DNA of 64,000 bases from JAICYJ01 sp963737445 (GTDB taxonomy: Bacteria > Actinomycetota > Thermoleophilia > Gaiellales > JAICJC01). A program made the position numbers and the translations under genes. The DNA is taken from NCBI GenBank assembly GCA_963737445.1, contig CAVTSO010000013.1, positions 1 to 64,000 on the forward strand, read 5' to 3'. The notes below the pieces were generated by a model. The model searched no databases. It saw nothing but the letters and a program-made list of their open reading frames with translations, and had not been told where the DNA came from. Shown here in pieces: positions 20,220 to 26,378 of the stretch (its first letter is position 1; each line of letters begins with the position of its first letter).

Positions 20220-20627
20220 TCAGTAGACGTGGACGGTGATGGTTAGCTCCAACGCGGCGATCCGTTGGGTGAGGTCGGGTCGCAGTTGGAATCCGGCGTT
20301 GATCGTGCGTTCGCCCACGCCGCAGAACAGGTCGATGTTGCAGGTTGAGCGGAGCCGGTCGAGCACCTCCGAGTGCGCTTCGGCAAACTGGACAAGCTCC
20401 TCGATTTGTTCGTCGAGCGGCTGCGTGGTCATGTGGCCGTTGCTGTGCAGTATCCAGCCACTGTTGGTGCGGCGCGTCTGGGAGCGGGGCGAGACGAGGC
20501 TCCTCACGGCGTGCGATTTAGTCGCGGTACCCAGAGCGGCCACGAGATCGGATTCGCCGACGGTCTCGCTGAAAACCCGCAGCGAGGCGTCGTAGACATC
20601 GAGTTCGTCCGCGTCGTCCGCCGCCAC
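20220..20627 (-). CDS. DUF4279 family protein
   Basis: A 135-residue protein matching the DUF4279 pattern: an N-terminal strand and helix, central NSGWILHSNG, a helical stretch LDEQIEELVQFAEAHSEVL, and the closing GFQLRPDLTQRIAALELTIT with the terminal aromatic Tyr. The molecular role of the family is unknown; members are often found among immunity-type and mobile-element cargo. It is cytoplasmic, with no signal peptide, and probably cotranscribed with 19841-20212. Confidence 0.75.
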   Translation of the reverse strand: MAADDADELDVYDASLRVFSETVGESDLVAALGTATKSHAVRSLVSPRSQTRRTNSGWILHSNGHMTTQPLDEQIEELVQFAEAHSEVLDRLRSTCNIDLFCGVGERTINAGFQLRPDLTQRIAALELTITVHVY

Positions 20628-20671
20628 GCCTCAAGGCTACCCGAGCCAAGGTCGGTCGCACTCACGTGGAT

Positions 20672-20809
20672 TCAGCTAGTCCCGCTGTGGCAGCCCCACG
20701 TCATCAGGATCAGCAGGATGACTAGGAGAGCACCGATGATCGTCGGGCCGAGCGAGTCAACCAAGTCGCCGAAGCTGACCCTGTCACGCCGCCGCTTCTC
20801 TTTCACCAC
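20672..20809 (-). CDS. 45-residue single-pass membrane protein
   Basis: A short frame starting with two consecutive GTG codons (20809 or 20806) reads a basic N-terminus (MVKEKRRRDR), then SFGDLVDSLG and one hydrophobic helix rich in Ile/Leu, ending in WGCHSGTS. Codon use and the clear amphipathic/hydrophobic design suggest a real small membrane peptide. It lies between the DUF4279 gene and a lipoprotein gene on the same strand. Confidence 0.55.
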   Translation of the reverse strand: MVKEKRRRDRVSFGDLVDSLGPTIIGALLVILLILMTWGCHSGTS

Positions 20810-20813
20810 GACC

Positions 20814-21185
20814 TCACTGTGTGCAGAACTCGCTCGTCGGGCGACTGGGGTGCGTTGCGCTTGGACAGATCGGCGCGAGCGTATCCGAACGATCCCTCCT
20901 CGTCACGATCTTGAATCGAGCGCGGATCAGATTGCCCATATGGTCGAACTCCTCACACGTCGCTATCTCTCCCTTGACCGAGCAGGTCGGGGTGCGTTGG
21001 GGATACTCGTTTCTGGGCGGAATCGGCATAGCGCCGAGGATCAATGCCGCCCTTTCGCCAGGGGTATCGGGAACGCAGTGGTTTCCGTGCAGAGCGCCGC
21101 CACTGCAGTCGCCCTGGACGCTCTGGCCGAGACACCCGGTCGATGCTACGGCGAGGAGTACGAGCAAGGTGAAGCTCCGGCACAT
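20814..21185 (-). CDS. Secreted cysteine-containing lipoprotein, ECF-regulon member
   Basis: The start at 21185 (MCRSFTLLVLLAVASTGCLG) gives a lipoprotein signal peptide with Cys after ASTG. The mature part shows GDCSGG, HCVPD, LILGAMPIPPRNEY, CSVKGEIATCEEFD and a final SEFC. The same arrangement (AMPI-x-P, C-x-x-KG-x-x-A-x-C, PIC, FC at the end) occurs in the 21884-22258 gene, so the two are paralogues. A canonical ECF promoter ends five bases upstream of the ATG. Function unknown; location is the outer face of the membrane. Confidence 0.75.
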   Translation of the reverse strand: MCRSFTLLVLLAVASTGCLGQSVQGDCSGGALHGNHCVPDTPGERAALILGAMPIPPRNEYPQRTPTCSVKGEIATCEEFDHMGNLIRARFKIVTRRDRSDTLAPICPSATHPSRPTSEFCTQ

Positions 21186-21190
21186 AACCC

Positions 21191-21219
21191 TAGGACGCTG
21201 CACGCCCCGGAATGGTTCC
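21191..21219 (-). promoter_or_regulatory. ECF sigma-type promoter of the 21185 lipoprotein
   Basis: On the minus strand GGAACC (21219-21214), 16 bp, CGTCCTA (21197-21191), then GGGTT and the ATG. It lies within a dispersed repeat also found at 23845. The distance implies a leaderless or nearly leaderless transcript. Confidence 0.75.
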
Positions 21220-21246
21220 ACCAGCCTCACACCGCTCCGCACTGCG
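21192..21246 (-). repeat. Dispersed intergenic repeat, copy 1
   Basis: This block includes GCACGCCCCGGAATGGTTCC and the adjoining CACCAGCCTC-x-CACCGCTCC-x-CACTGC segment. Related copies lie at 21822-21866, 23352-23389 and (left half only) 23846-23878. On the minus strand the shared core reads CTGGTGGAACC, which is the -35 element of the ECF promoters. Confidence 0.65.
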
Positions 21247-21252
21247 CCTGAA

Positions 21253-21438
21253 CTAGTTGCGGCGACCCGCCCAGATCTGGCCTCCGGTGTAGAGGGCGAA
21301 GCAGATGGCCCCTCCGATCACGGCCGTTGAGTGGTTCCCGGCGAGGATGACGCCGACGCAGATCGCGAGGATGACAGCGCCGGAAATGGTGCCGCGCCTG
21401 TACATCTTGGCCATTCGCTGACGTAGGTCGGGGTCCAT
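21253..21438 (-). CDS. Small two-helix membrane protein
   Basis: A 61-residue protein with a charged N-terminus (MDPDLRQRMAKMYRRG) and two transmembrane helices (about residues 18-33 and 38-54), ending in a basic tail. No family recognised. It lies between the 103-residue membrane protein gene and the 21185 lipoprotein on the same strand. Confidence 0.6.
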   Translation of the reverse strand: MDPDLRQRMAKMYRRGTISGAVILAICVGVILAGNHSTAVIGGAICFALYTGGQIWAGRRN

Positions 21439-21455
21439 CGCAGTCGGTCAGGTTA

Positions 21456-21767
21456 CTAGGGCCAGCGGTCTTCACGCCAGCGGAGATAGAGGACCAGTGC
21501 GACGCACGACAGACAGATCAGCGTGTACACAAGGCCGGTACCTACCGAGTCGGCGATGTGGCCGTGAGCGTGGTTCGGGACATTCCCTGACGCTAGCCTG
21601 AACGTTGGAGTCAGGTACAGGACCCCGGACCAAAACACCCAGACGTAGAAGAACCCAACCACCACAGCGGCTCTCGGATCCTTCGGGAGTGCCCAGACCA
21701 TCACCCTGAAGACCCCGACGCCAACGAACGTTGCGAGTCTAGTCAACACTCTGCCAGTATCGGCCAC
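21456..21767 (-). CDS. Small membrane protein of unknown function
   Basis: A GTG-started frame of 103 residues with three hydrophobic stretches (around residues 10-26, 33-52 and 76-95) and a charged C-terminus (LRWREDRWP). No family recognised. It is followed by the 61-residue membrane protein gene with a 17-base gap. A degenerate copy of the dispersed repeat lies 55-100 bases upstream but lacks a clear CGTC -10. Confidence 0.6.
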   Translation of the reverse strand: MADTGRVLTRLATFVGVGVFRVMVWALPKDPRAAVVVGFFYVWVFWSGVLYLTPTFRLASGNVPNHAHGHIADSVGTGLVYTLICLSCVALVLYLRWREDRWP

Positions 21768-21821
21768 CGCGGCAATGGCTATAGGTCAGGCGCCGAGCCT
21801 CGCACTGCTCCTCACCGCTCG

Positions 21822-21866
21822 ACACGCCTCGGAAGGGTTCCACCAGCCTCGCACCGCTCCTTACTG
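21822..21866 (-). repeat. Dispersed intergenic repeat, copy 2 (no clear -10)
   Basis: It shares the GGTTCCACCAGCCTCGCACCGCTCC core with copies 1 and 3. On the minus strand GGAACC is present, but the position 16 bp on reads AGCGG, so it is probably not an active promoter of the same type. A second partial copy (CGAGCCTCGCACTGCTCCTCACCG) abuts it at about 21793-21816. Confidence 0.55.
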
Positions 21867-21883
21867 CTTGACCTGAGGGCTGT

Positions 21884-22258
21884 TCAGTTTGAGCAGAAGG
21901 CGCTGGTCACCTTCTTGCGTCCCAAGCGGCGGCAGATCGGGCTTACCGTGCCATCGGGGTGGATTTTGAAAAGAGCGCCACTCACACCAAAGCGGCCGTG
22001 CTTCAAGGTGGAGTCGCACACCGCCAGCGAACCTTTCGAGTAGCAACGGACCTGCGTCAGCGGCTCGTACATCGGCGTGATGGGCATAGCGGCCACAAGC
22101 TTGGTGACCTGCGGGTTGGGCAGGAACTGGACGCAGCGATTGCCGCGAAAGGTGCCGTGGCACTCCATGCTCCCTTCGCTGGGCGGGTGCGTCGTGGTGT
22201 ACCACGCGCCAGCCGTGAGCGTGAGGGTTGTAGCCGCGAACGCGAGTAACCAGCGCAT
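21884..22258 (-). CDS. Secreted cysteine-containing protein, ECF-regulon member
   Basis: The N-terminus MRWLLAFAATTLTLTAGAWY is a signal peptide or anchor without a lipobox Cys. The mature part, about 100 residues, has six to seven Cys in the order MECHG, RCVQF, VRCYSKGSLAVCDST, SPICRR, AFCSN. It parallels the 20814-21185 lipoprotein (AMPI-x-P, KG-x-x-A-x-C, FKI, PIC, FC), so the two are paralogues. The ECF promoter at 22264-22292 ends five bases before the ATG. Function unknown. Confidence 0.72.
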   Translation of the reverse strand: MRWLLAFAATTLTLTAGAWYTTTHPPSEGSMECHGTFRGNRCVQFLPNPQVTKLVAAMPITPMYEPLTQVRCYSKGSLAVCDSTLKHGRFGVSGALFKIHPDGTVSPICRRLGRKKVTSAFCSN

Positions 22259-22263
22259 GGTTC

Positions 22264-22292
22264 TTAGACGCTCTGGCGACTATGGAAGTTCC
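22264..22292 (-). promoter_or_regulatory. ECF sigma-type promoter of the 22258 gene
   Basis: Minus strand GGAACT (22292-22287), 16 bp, CGTCTAA (22270-22264), then five bases to the start codon. It is divergent from, and 17 bases away from, the promoter at 22310-22338. Confidence 0.72.
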
Positions 22293-22309
22293 ATCGGTGC
22301 GGCGGTCAC

Positions 22310-22338
22310 GGAACTTTGTGCCGGTCTAGCTCGTCCTA
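22310..22338 (+). promoter_or_regulatory. ECF sigma-type promoter of the 22343 gene
   Basis: Plus strand GGAACT (22310-22315), 16 bp, CGTCCTA (22332-22338), followed after four bases by GTG/ATG at 22343/22346. With the site at 22264-22292 it forms a divergent promoter pair. Confidence 0.72.
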
Positions 22339-22342
22339 GCGG

Positions 22343-22861
22343 GTGATGATTCGCACCGTTGTAATCTCTCTGGGTGTGCTGGCAGCCATCGGGGCGGGGT
22401 TGGCGTTGCTGCTCGTTTCGTCCTTCCCGGACGCTTCCAACACGGGCTACCGGGTGACGATGCGGCCGATCACAGCGTTGTCGCACCGGGCCTGCCAGGC
22501 CGAGGTTCGACGGCTAGGCATGGTGGTTGAGGCGACGGCATGCTCACCCGGAACGGATCGACCGTGGTTCAACATCACGATCATCAACGTCCACGACAAC
22601 AACGGCTACCCGGACTGCACGGCAACCGCGTATGACGAGGCCGGTCAGGCGCTTTTTGACTGGGGAATCCCCATCTCCAACGTCGGCCCCGTGCCAGCCG
22701 GGCCACCAGTCAGTCGCGGTACCCGCCTCCACCTGATCTGGTACTTCAATCCCCGCACAGACGATGGCAGCTACGTCAAGCGCGCCGCATGGAGGCCGAC
22801 CACCATCACCAGCTACAAGGCGACTTGCCACGGCCGACCACCATCACAGGTGCCGAACTGA
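22343..22861 (+). CDS. Membrane-anchored extracellular protein, ECF-regulon member
   Basis: The start is GTG 22343 or ATG 22346. An N-terminal helix (TVVISLGVLAAIGAGLALLL) anchors or exports a domain of about 140 residues that looks beta-rich (WFNITIINVHDNNGYPDC, RGTRLHLIWYF) with Cys at CQAEV, ATACSP, PDCTA and ATCHG. It resembles small exported domains that follow a signal anchor in actinobacteria, but I cannot name a family. The next lipoprotein gene overlaps its end, so both should share the upstream ECF promoter. Confidence 0.68.
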   Translation: MMIRTVVISLGVLAAIGAGLALLLVSSFPDASNTGYRVTMRPITALSHRACQAEVRRLGMVVEATACSPGTDRPWFNITIINVHDNNGYPDCTATAYDEAGQALFDWGIPISNVGPVPAGPPVSRGTRLHLIWYFNPRTDDGSYVKRAAWRPTTITSYKATCHGRPPSQVPN

Positions 22862-23253
22862 CAACGCCTCTGCCCACGCTGCTCGTCGTTGTCCTCGCCA
22901 TCGGCGTGGTCACACTGACCACCGGCGGGTGCGGAACGATGGCGGGTGACTGCTCGGGCGGCACCGCCGACGGCGCGGGTGGCTGCATCCCGGACGACCA
23001 CGGCCCAACAGCAGCGCAGCAGGCGGCGTTCAAGCACTTCGACGTGGACGACGCCGCGTGCTTCAACAACGGCCCCTTCCGCTACCAGGGGCGCAGGTAC
23101 CACGGGTACGCCTGCAAAGCCATACGCGGTCACCACCTTCAGAACGACGAGACCTACTGCGTGGTGCTAGATCGGGGCGTCCCCATCCCTGACAGCCAGA
23201 CAGCCGTCATCCTCGCGGCCCGTCCCGCGCAACGGCAGCGCTGCACCGGGTGA
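22858..23253 (+). CDS. Cysteine-containing lipoprotein, start uncertain
   Basis: The frame reads TTPLPTLLVVVLAIGVVTL then TTGGCG, a lipoprotein signal peptide, and continues GDCSGG…GGCIPDD, the same opening motif as the 20814-21185 lipoprotein, with further Cys at AACFNN, YACKA, TYCVV and QRCTG. No ATG/GTG sits at the right place: a CTG at 22858 overlapping the previous stop is the best position, while an ATG at 22789 would overlap the previous gene by 73 bases. It is translationally coupled to 22343-22861. Confidence 0.6.
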   Translation: MTTPLPTLLVVVLAIGVVTLTTGGCGTMAGDCSGGTADGAGGCIPDDHGPTAAQQAAFKHFDVDDAACFNNGPFRYQGRRYHGYACKAIRGHHLQNDETYCVVLDRGVPIPDSQTAVILAARPAQRQRCTG

Positions 23254-23351
23254 ACGCCTCACGGACGTAGCTCGGTGCAGCCCCAGTCGCGGAGCGGGTC
23301 GCACGACTCTCTTCCGGTCGTGCGACCCTCGGTCGCTCTACGTGGCTTCCT

Positions 23352-23389
23352 CGGAAGGGTTCCACCAGCCTCGCACCGCTCCTCACTGC
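23352..23389 (-). repeat. Dispersed intergenic repeat, copy 3
   Basis: It carries the GGTTCCACCAGCCTCGCACC core and extends over the last bases of the 23383-23838 gene. On the minus strand GGAACC is followed 15 bp on by CGTAGAG, a possible weak promoter pointing leftward, antisense to the 22858-23253 gene. Confidence 0.5.
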
Positions 23390-23838
23390 AGACCCGTTAC
23401 GACTTGCAGATCACGCACCTGCCTGGCCGAGACGTTGCACCGGCAGGCGAAGTACGGCAGGCTGGCGTTCACACGCTTGCCATCGAGCAGGCCAGTCACC
23501 GTCGCCTCCTGCTGGCCCTGCTGCGGGATCACGCAGGAGCAGGCTCGGTTCGGCGACTCCAACGTCGCGTAGTCGCGAAGCGCACGACAAGCTGCCTCCG
23601 GCTTCGGGATCGTTAGCCCTGGGCCGGAACCGGAGAAGCCGAACGAGTCGTGGTCGCCGTTAGCCACATTGCAGCCGAGGCGCCACCCTGCCACGACCTT
23701 CTCATTCCCGTGGTTTCCGAATCTCAGAATCCGCACGACGAGCGTCGGTCGTGGGGACGCGGTCTGCTGATCCGCGCCCAGGCTGCACCCTGACAACACC
23801 CCAGCTAAGGCCACCCCTAGGAAGACGCTCCGCCACAT
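23383..23838 (-). CDS. Lipoprotein with subtilisin-inhibitor-like (SSI) pattern, ECF-regulon member
   Basis: MWRSVFLGVALAGVLSGCSL is a lipoprotein signal peptide (lipobox LSGC). The mature domain shows WRLGCNV, GLTIPKPEAACRALRDY, ACSCVIPQQGQQEATVTG, LLDGKRVNASLPYFACRCN. The order 'C…P-x-P-x-x-A-C-x-x-L…C…TG-x-x-x-G-x-x-V…C' resembles Streptomyces subtilisin inhibitor-like domains, and the end of the nearby anti-sigma-like protein has the same order. A role in protease inhibition or sensing is only inferred. The ECF promoter at 23845-23873 ends six bases before the ATG. Confidence 0.68.
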   Translation of the reverse strand: MWRSVFLGVALAGVLSGCSLGADQQTASPRPTLVVRILRFGNHGNEKVVAGWRLGCNVANGDHDSFGFSGSGPGLTIPKPEAACRALRDYATLESPNRACSCVIPQQGQQEATVTGLLDGKRVNASLPYFACRCNVSARQVRDLQVVTGLQ

Positions 23839-23844
23839 ATCGCT

Positions 23845-23873
23845 TAGGACGCTACACGCCCCGGAATGGTTCC
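23845..23873 (-). promoter_or_regulatory. ECF sigma-type promoter of the 23838 lipoprotein
   Basis: Minus strand GGAACC (23873-23868), 16 bp, CGTCCTA (23851-23845), then AGCGAT and the ATG. The spacer is nearly identical to that at 21198-21213. Confidence 0.75.
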
Positions 23874-23878
23874 ACCAG
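23846..23878 (-). repeat. Dispersed intergenic repeat, copy 4 (left half)
   Basis: It matches copy 1 at AGGACGCT-x-CACGCC and CCGGAATGGTTCCACCAG with one mismatch, but lacks the CTCACACCGCTCC part. Confidence 0.6.
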
Positions 23879-23890
23879 ATGCGCCAGTGT

Positions 23891-23919
23891 GGAACCTTTT
23901 CGGCCCTTGGTTCGTCGTC
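23891..23919 (+). promoter_or_regulatory. ECF sigma-type autoregulatory promoter
   Basis: Plus strand GGAACC (23891-23896), 16 bp, CGTCGTC (23913-23919), 17 bases before the TTG start of the sigma gene. The match to the other sites argues for positive autoregulation and for the downstream start codon. Confidence 0.68.
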
Positions 23920-23935
23920 TAGGCGAGGAAGTCGT

Positions 23936-24412
23936 TTGGAGTCGGAGGAAATCGCAGCGTTGTACGCGGCCTATGGTGGTGAGCTTTGGCGTGCGTTGCT
24001 GGTCGTCTCGGCTGGGCGAGCGGATGTGGCGAAGGAGGCGACGGCAGAGGCGTTCGCACGGCTAGTGGCGAATGCCGACTCGGTGCGCGAGCCGCGAGGG
24101 TGGCTGTATCGCACCGGCTACCGGGCGGTCGTTGACCAGTTGCGGCAAGAGAGGCGGGTGTCGCACGACGTTCCCGACCGAGCGGCCCGCGAGGCTCCCA
24201 CCAGTTTCTCGCCTGAGTTGTCCGAGGCTCTGGCCCGATTGTCTCCGGCCCAACGATTGGTGGTGTTCCTGACCTACCAGGCGGGAATGTCGCTCCGCGA
24301 AGTGGCGGAGGCGACTGGGTCGCCCGTTGCCACGGTGAAAGTGCGGCTGCATCGGGCGCGTCGTGCGCTGCGGGCGGCGTTAGAGGCGGAGGAGGCGGAT
24401 GCACGTGCGTGA
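23936..24412 (+). CDS. ECF-type RNA polymerase sigma factor
   Basis: A 158-residue sigma-70 family protein of the ECF class. Region 2 spans about residues 8-75 (ALYAAYGGELWRALL, ATAEAFARLV, REPRGWLYRTGYRAVVDQLR) and region 4 about residues 98-148 (LARLSPAQRLVVFLTYQAG, MSLREVAEATGSPVATVKVR, LHRARRALR). The TTG at 23936 is chosen because it follows a GAGGAAG ribosome-binding site and lies downstream of the promoter; the ATG at 23879 would overlap that promoter. The anti-sigma-like gene overlaps its end by 14 bases. It probably directs transcription of the neighbouring secreted-protein genes. Confidence 0.88.
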   Translation: MESEEIAALYAAYGGELWRALLVVSAGRADVAKEATAEAFARLVANADSVREPRGWLYRTGYRAVVDQLRQERRVSHDVPDRAAREAPTSFSPELSEALARLSPAQRLVVFLTYQAGMSLREVAEATGSPVATVKVRLHRARRALRAALEAEEADARA

Positions 24413-25463
24413 ATGGGACGAGTTGCTTGCAGAGGTCGCCCGGTTGGAGCCGCCAGCGGATGTCGGGGGCTATGTCGTGCGACGCGCCGAACAGGCACGG
24501 ACATCAACATCGAGCAGCCGAAGGACACCACCCGGCGCGGGCGTGGCGCTGCGGTGGACGGCAGTCACCGTTGGTGTCGTGGTGGTGCTTGCAGGTTTGG
24601 CGCTCGCGGCTCATTCGCGCCGGGACGATCAGACTGGATCGGCACCGCAAGTCTCCGAGGCGAAGCTGGCGGTGCTACGCCAGTCCGAAGCACACTTCGC
24701 TCGCCGCTACCCAAGCCTGTCAGATGCCGAGGCGGCGGTCGGCTTCTCGCTGGTGCGGCCCCAGTCACGCTTGGCCTCTGACGCAAACCTCGACTCGGTC
24801 TGGGCCTCGCAGACCCATGAAGCAGTGTTGATCTGGAAGTCTGGCGTGTTTGAGACCATCAAACCCTGGGGCTGCCATTGCGACCCAACCGCGCTTCGCA
24901 AGATGCCTCACGGCTTTCGCTACCTCAACCTGAACGGCTGGCCCGCCACGACCGCAGCATCCAACCCCGACCAGCGTACCTTTATCGGCCCCGAGTCCAA
25001 AGCACAGGAGAAGTACGGCGTCCCAGCCAGCGTCGAAGTCGTCAACAACGGCCTCGACATTACCCTCTACCAGTACGGACGCAACGTGCAGCCGGGGCTA
25101 CTGGCCGCCGCCGACACGCTGCCCAAACGACCGGCCACCGCACTGACGATCACCTACCAGCACAACGCATTCCAACACCACAAACTGGTGCTGCTGACTG
25201 GCAAACCGCTGTTCCTCTCCTGCGATCCGACAGGCGGAACAATCCCCGACCCAGCGGGAGCCTGCCAGTCAATCCAGAAGAACACGGCCCGCTACGTCGG
25301 CAAGACAACCGGCGGTTGCATCGGCGGTGTGATCCGCTGGAACGTCACGATCACCGGCGTCGTTGACGGCAACCCCGTCACGCGCAACTACGACATGTGC
25401 GCCAACCAAGCCCGCGCCTGGTCAGCACTTGGAGGCAGCACCGTGCCAGGCGTCGCGGGTTAA
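24399..25463 (+). CDS. Membrane-spanning anti-sigma-like protein with SSI-like C-terminal region
   Basis: A 354-residue protein. It has about 50 cytoplasmic residues (MHVREWDELLAEVARLEPPA…), one membrane helix (about residues 50-72, WTAVTVGVVVVLAGLALAAH) and an extracytoplasmic part of about 280 residues. The cytoplasmic segment lacks the zinc-binding HxxxCxxC anti-sigma motif, so anti-sigma function is inferred from topology and the overlap with the sigma gene. The C-terminal 90 residues (FLSCDPTGGTIPDPAGACQS…GVVDGNPVTRNYDMCANQ) have the Cys/Pro/Gly order of subtilisin-inhibitor-like domains, shared with the 23383-23838 lipoprotein. It could sense an extracellular protease or envelope damage. 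Confidence 0.72.
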   Translation: MHVREWDELLAEVARLEPPADVGGYVVRRAEQARTSTSSSRRTPPGAGVALRWTAVTVGVVVVLAGLALAAHSRRDDQTGSAPQVSEAKLAVLRQSEAHFARRYPSLSDAEAAVGFSLVRPQSRLASDANLDSVWASQTHEAVLIWKSGVFETIKPWGCHCDPTALRKMPHGFRYLNLNGWPATTAASNPDQRTFIGPESKAQEKYGVPASVEVVNNGLDITLYQYGRNVQPGLLAAADTLPKRPATALTITYQHNAFQHHKLVLLTGKPLFLSCDPTGGTIPDPAGACQSIQKNTARYVGKTTGGCIGGVIRWNVTITGVVDGNPVTRNYDMCANQARAWSALGGSTVPGVAG

Positions 25464-25680
25464 CGCACCAGCCCGGCGGACACGGCAGCAGCCCCTCCGG
25501 GTATTGAATGGGGTTGGTGAGGTAGTCGTCGGAGGTGCGGTGACAAGGCTGCCGCGTGGTCGGGATGTGGTAAGCAGCGGTGGGTAACGATGGCGAACCG
25601 GCAGCGCCCTACACCGACGAGAACCGCATGAGCTAGCCAAATCGGGCAACCACGGCTAATAACCGAAAAGCGAGCGGGCC

Positions 25681-25727
25681 GCTTTACACGCAGGGGGTCG
25701 GCGGTTCGATCCCGTCACCGCCCATCG
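25681..25727 (+). repeat. attR, 47-bp copy of the tRNA-Val 3' half
   Basis: Identical to 8241-8287 but preceded by unrelated sequence, so it is a tRNA fragment and not a gene. The bases from 25464 to 25680 show no gene. The stop codon of the DHFR-like gene to the right falls inside this copy. Confidence 0.92.
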
Positions 25728-26378
25728 CGAGGTCGAGATAGTGACCGCTCCCGGACCGCGTAGGTCAGGTGGGTCACCCGCTGCGTCGGCTCCGCGCGGA
25801 CCGGCTCAAGGGCCACGCGGCCCGCGTCCACGCCCTCGAACAGGCGGACTCCGGAGCCGAACAGCACGGGTGAGAGCGCGATCGAGAACTCGTCGATCAG
25901 GCCGGCGTTCACGTACTCCAGGATCGTCGCGCCGCCGCCCGCGATGCGGACGTCTCGGTCGCCGGCGGCCTCGCGGGCCCGGTCGAGCGCGGTCTCGATG
26001 CCGTCGTTGACGAAGTGGAAGGTGGTCCCGCCCGGCCGCTCCCAGGGGTCACGCTGCTCGTGCGTCACGACGAAGACCGGCGTGTGGAACGGCGCCTCCT
26101 CCGGCCACGCCTGCTCGCCGAGCGTCGAACATGCGCTTGCCCATCACGCTCGCGCCCGTGCGCTCGAACGTCTCCCGCGCGATGTCGTTGTCGCGCCCCT
26201 CCTCGCCGCCCTCGCCGAGCTTCAGGTTCTCCCGGAAGAACCGCTGCGGGAATATCCACTGCTGCAGCTCCATCCACTGCGCCATCCAGCGCTGCCCATC
26301 CGGGTCGTCCGTGCGCTGCTCGGGCGCGATGAACCCGTCCAGCGACATCGTCACGCTGAAGAACACCTTGCCGGCCAT
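25715..26378 (-). CDS. RibD C-terminal/dihydrofolate reductase-like protein, frameshifted
   Basis: A protein of the DHFR-like RibD_C family, commonly paired with ArsR and SRPBCC genes; likely an NADPH-dependent reductase of unknown substrate. The first part (MAGKVFFSVTMSLDGFIAPE…ARETFERTGASVMGKRMFD) and the second (GEQAWPEEAPFHTPVFVVTH…DVRIAGGGATILEYVNAGLI…SPVLFGSGVRLFEG) lie in two frames joined near 26125. One extra base (or two missing) explains it. The start overlaps the SRPBCC stop (ATGA). The last residues and stop codon are encoded within the tRNA-Val att repeat, so the repeat also preserves the 3' end of this gene after insertion. Confidence 0.82.

Larger units (their letters stand above)
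8241..25727. mobile_element. Integrated element in tRNA-Val (about 17.4 kb)
   Basis: The segment between the two 47-bp copies of the tRNA-Val 3' half holds a tyrosine integrase (16609), an HTH excisionase-like gene (16159) and a RepA/DnaB-N-like ATPase (14633), the usual core of an actinobacterial integrative element. Cargo includes SRA-HNH, PD-(D/E)XK and AIPR genes, a DUF4279 gene and an ECF sigma regulon of secreted proteins. I see no FtsK/TraSA-like translocase, relaxase or phage structural gene, so it is a non-self-transmissible integrative element, a phage satellite or a decayed element. The integrase lies in the middle rather than next to an att site. By eye the cargo is less uniformly GC-rich than the flanks. 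Confidence 0.88.

Noticed and set aside
8288..25680. Conjugative element or prophage
   Set aside because: No FtsK/Tra translocase, relaxase, terminase, portal, capsid or tail gene could be recognised.
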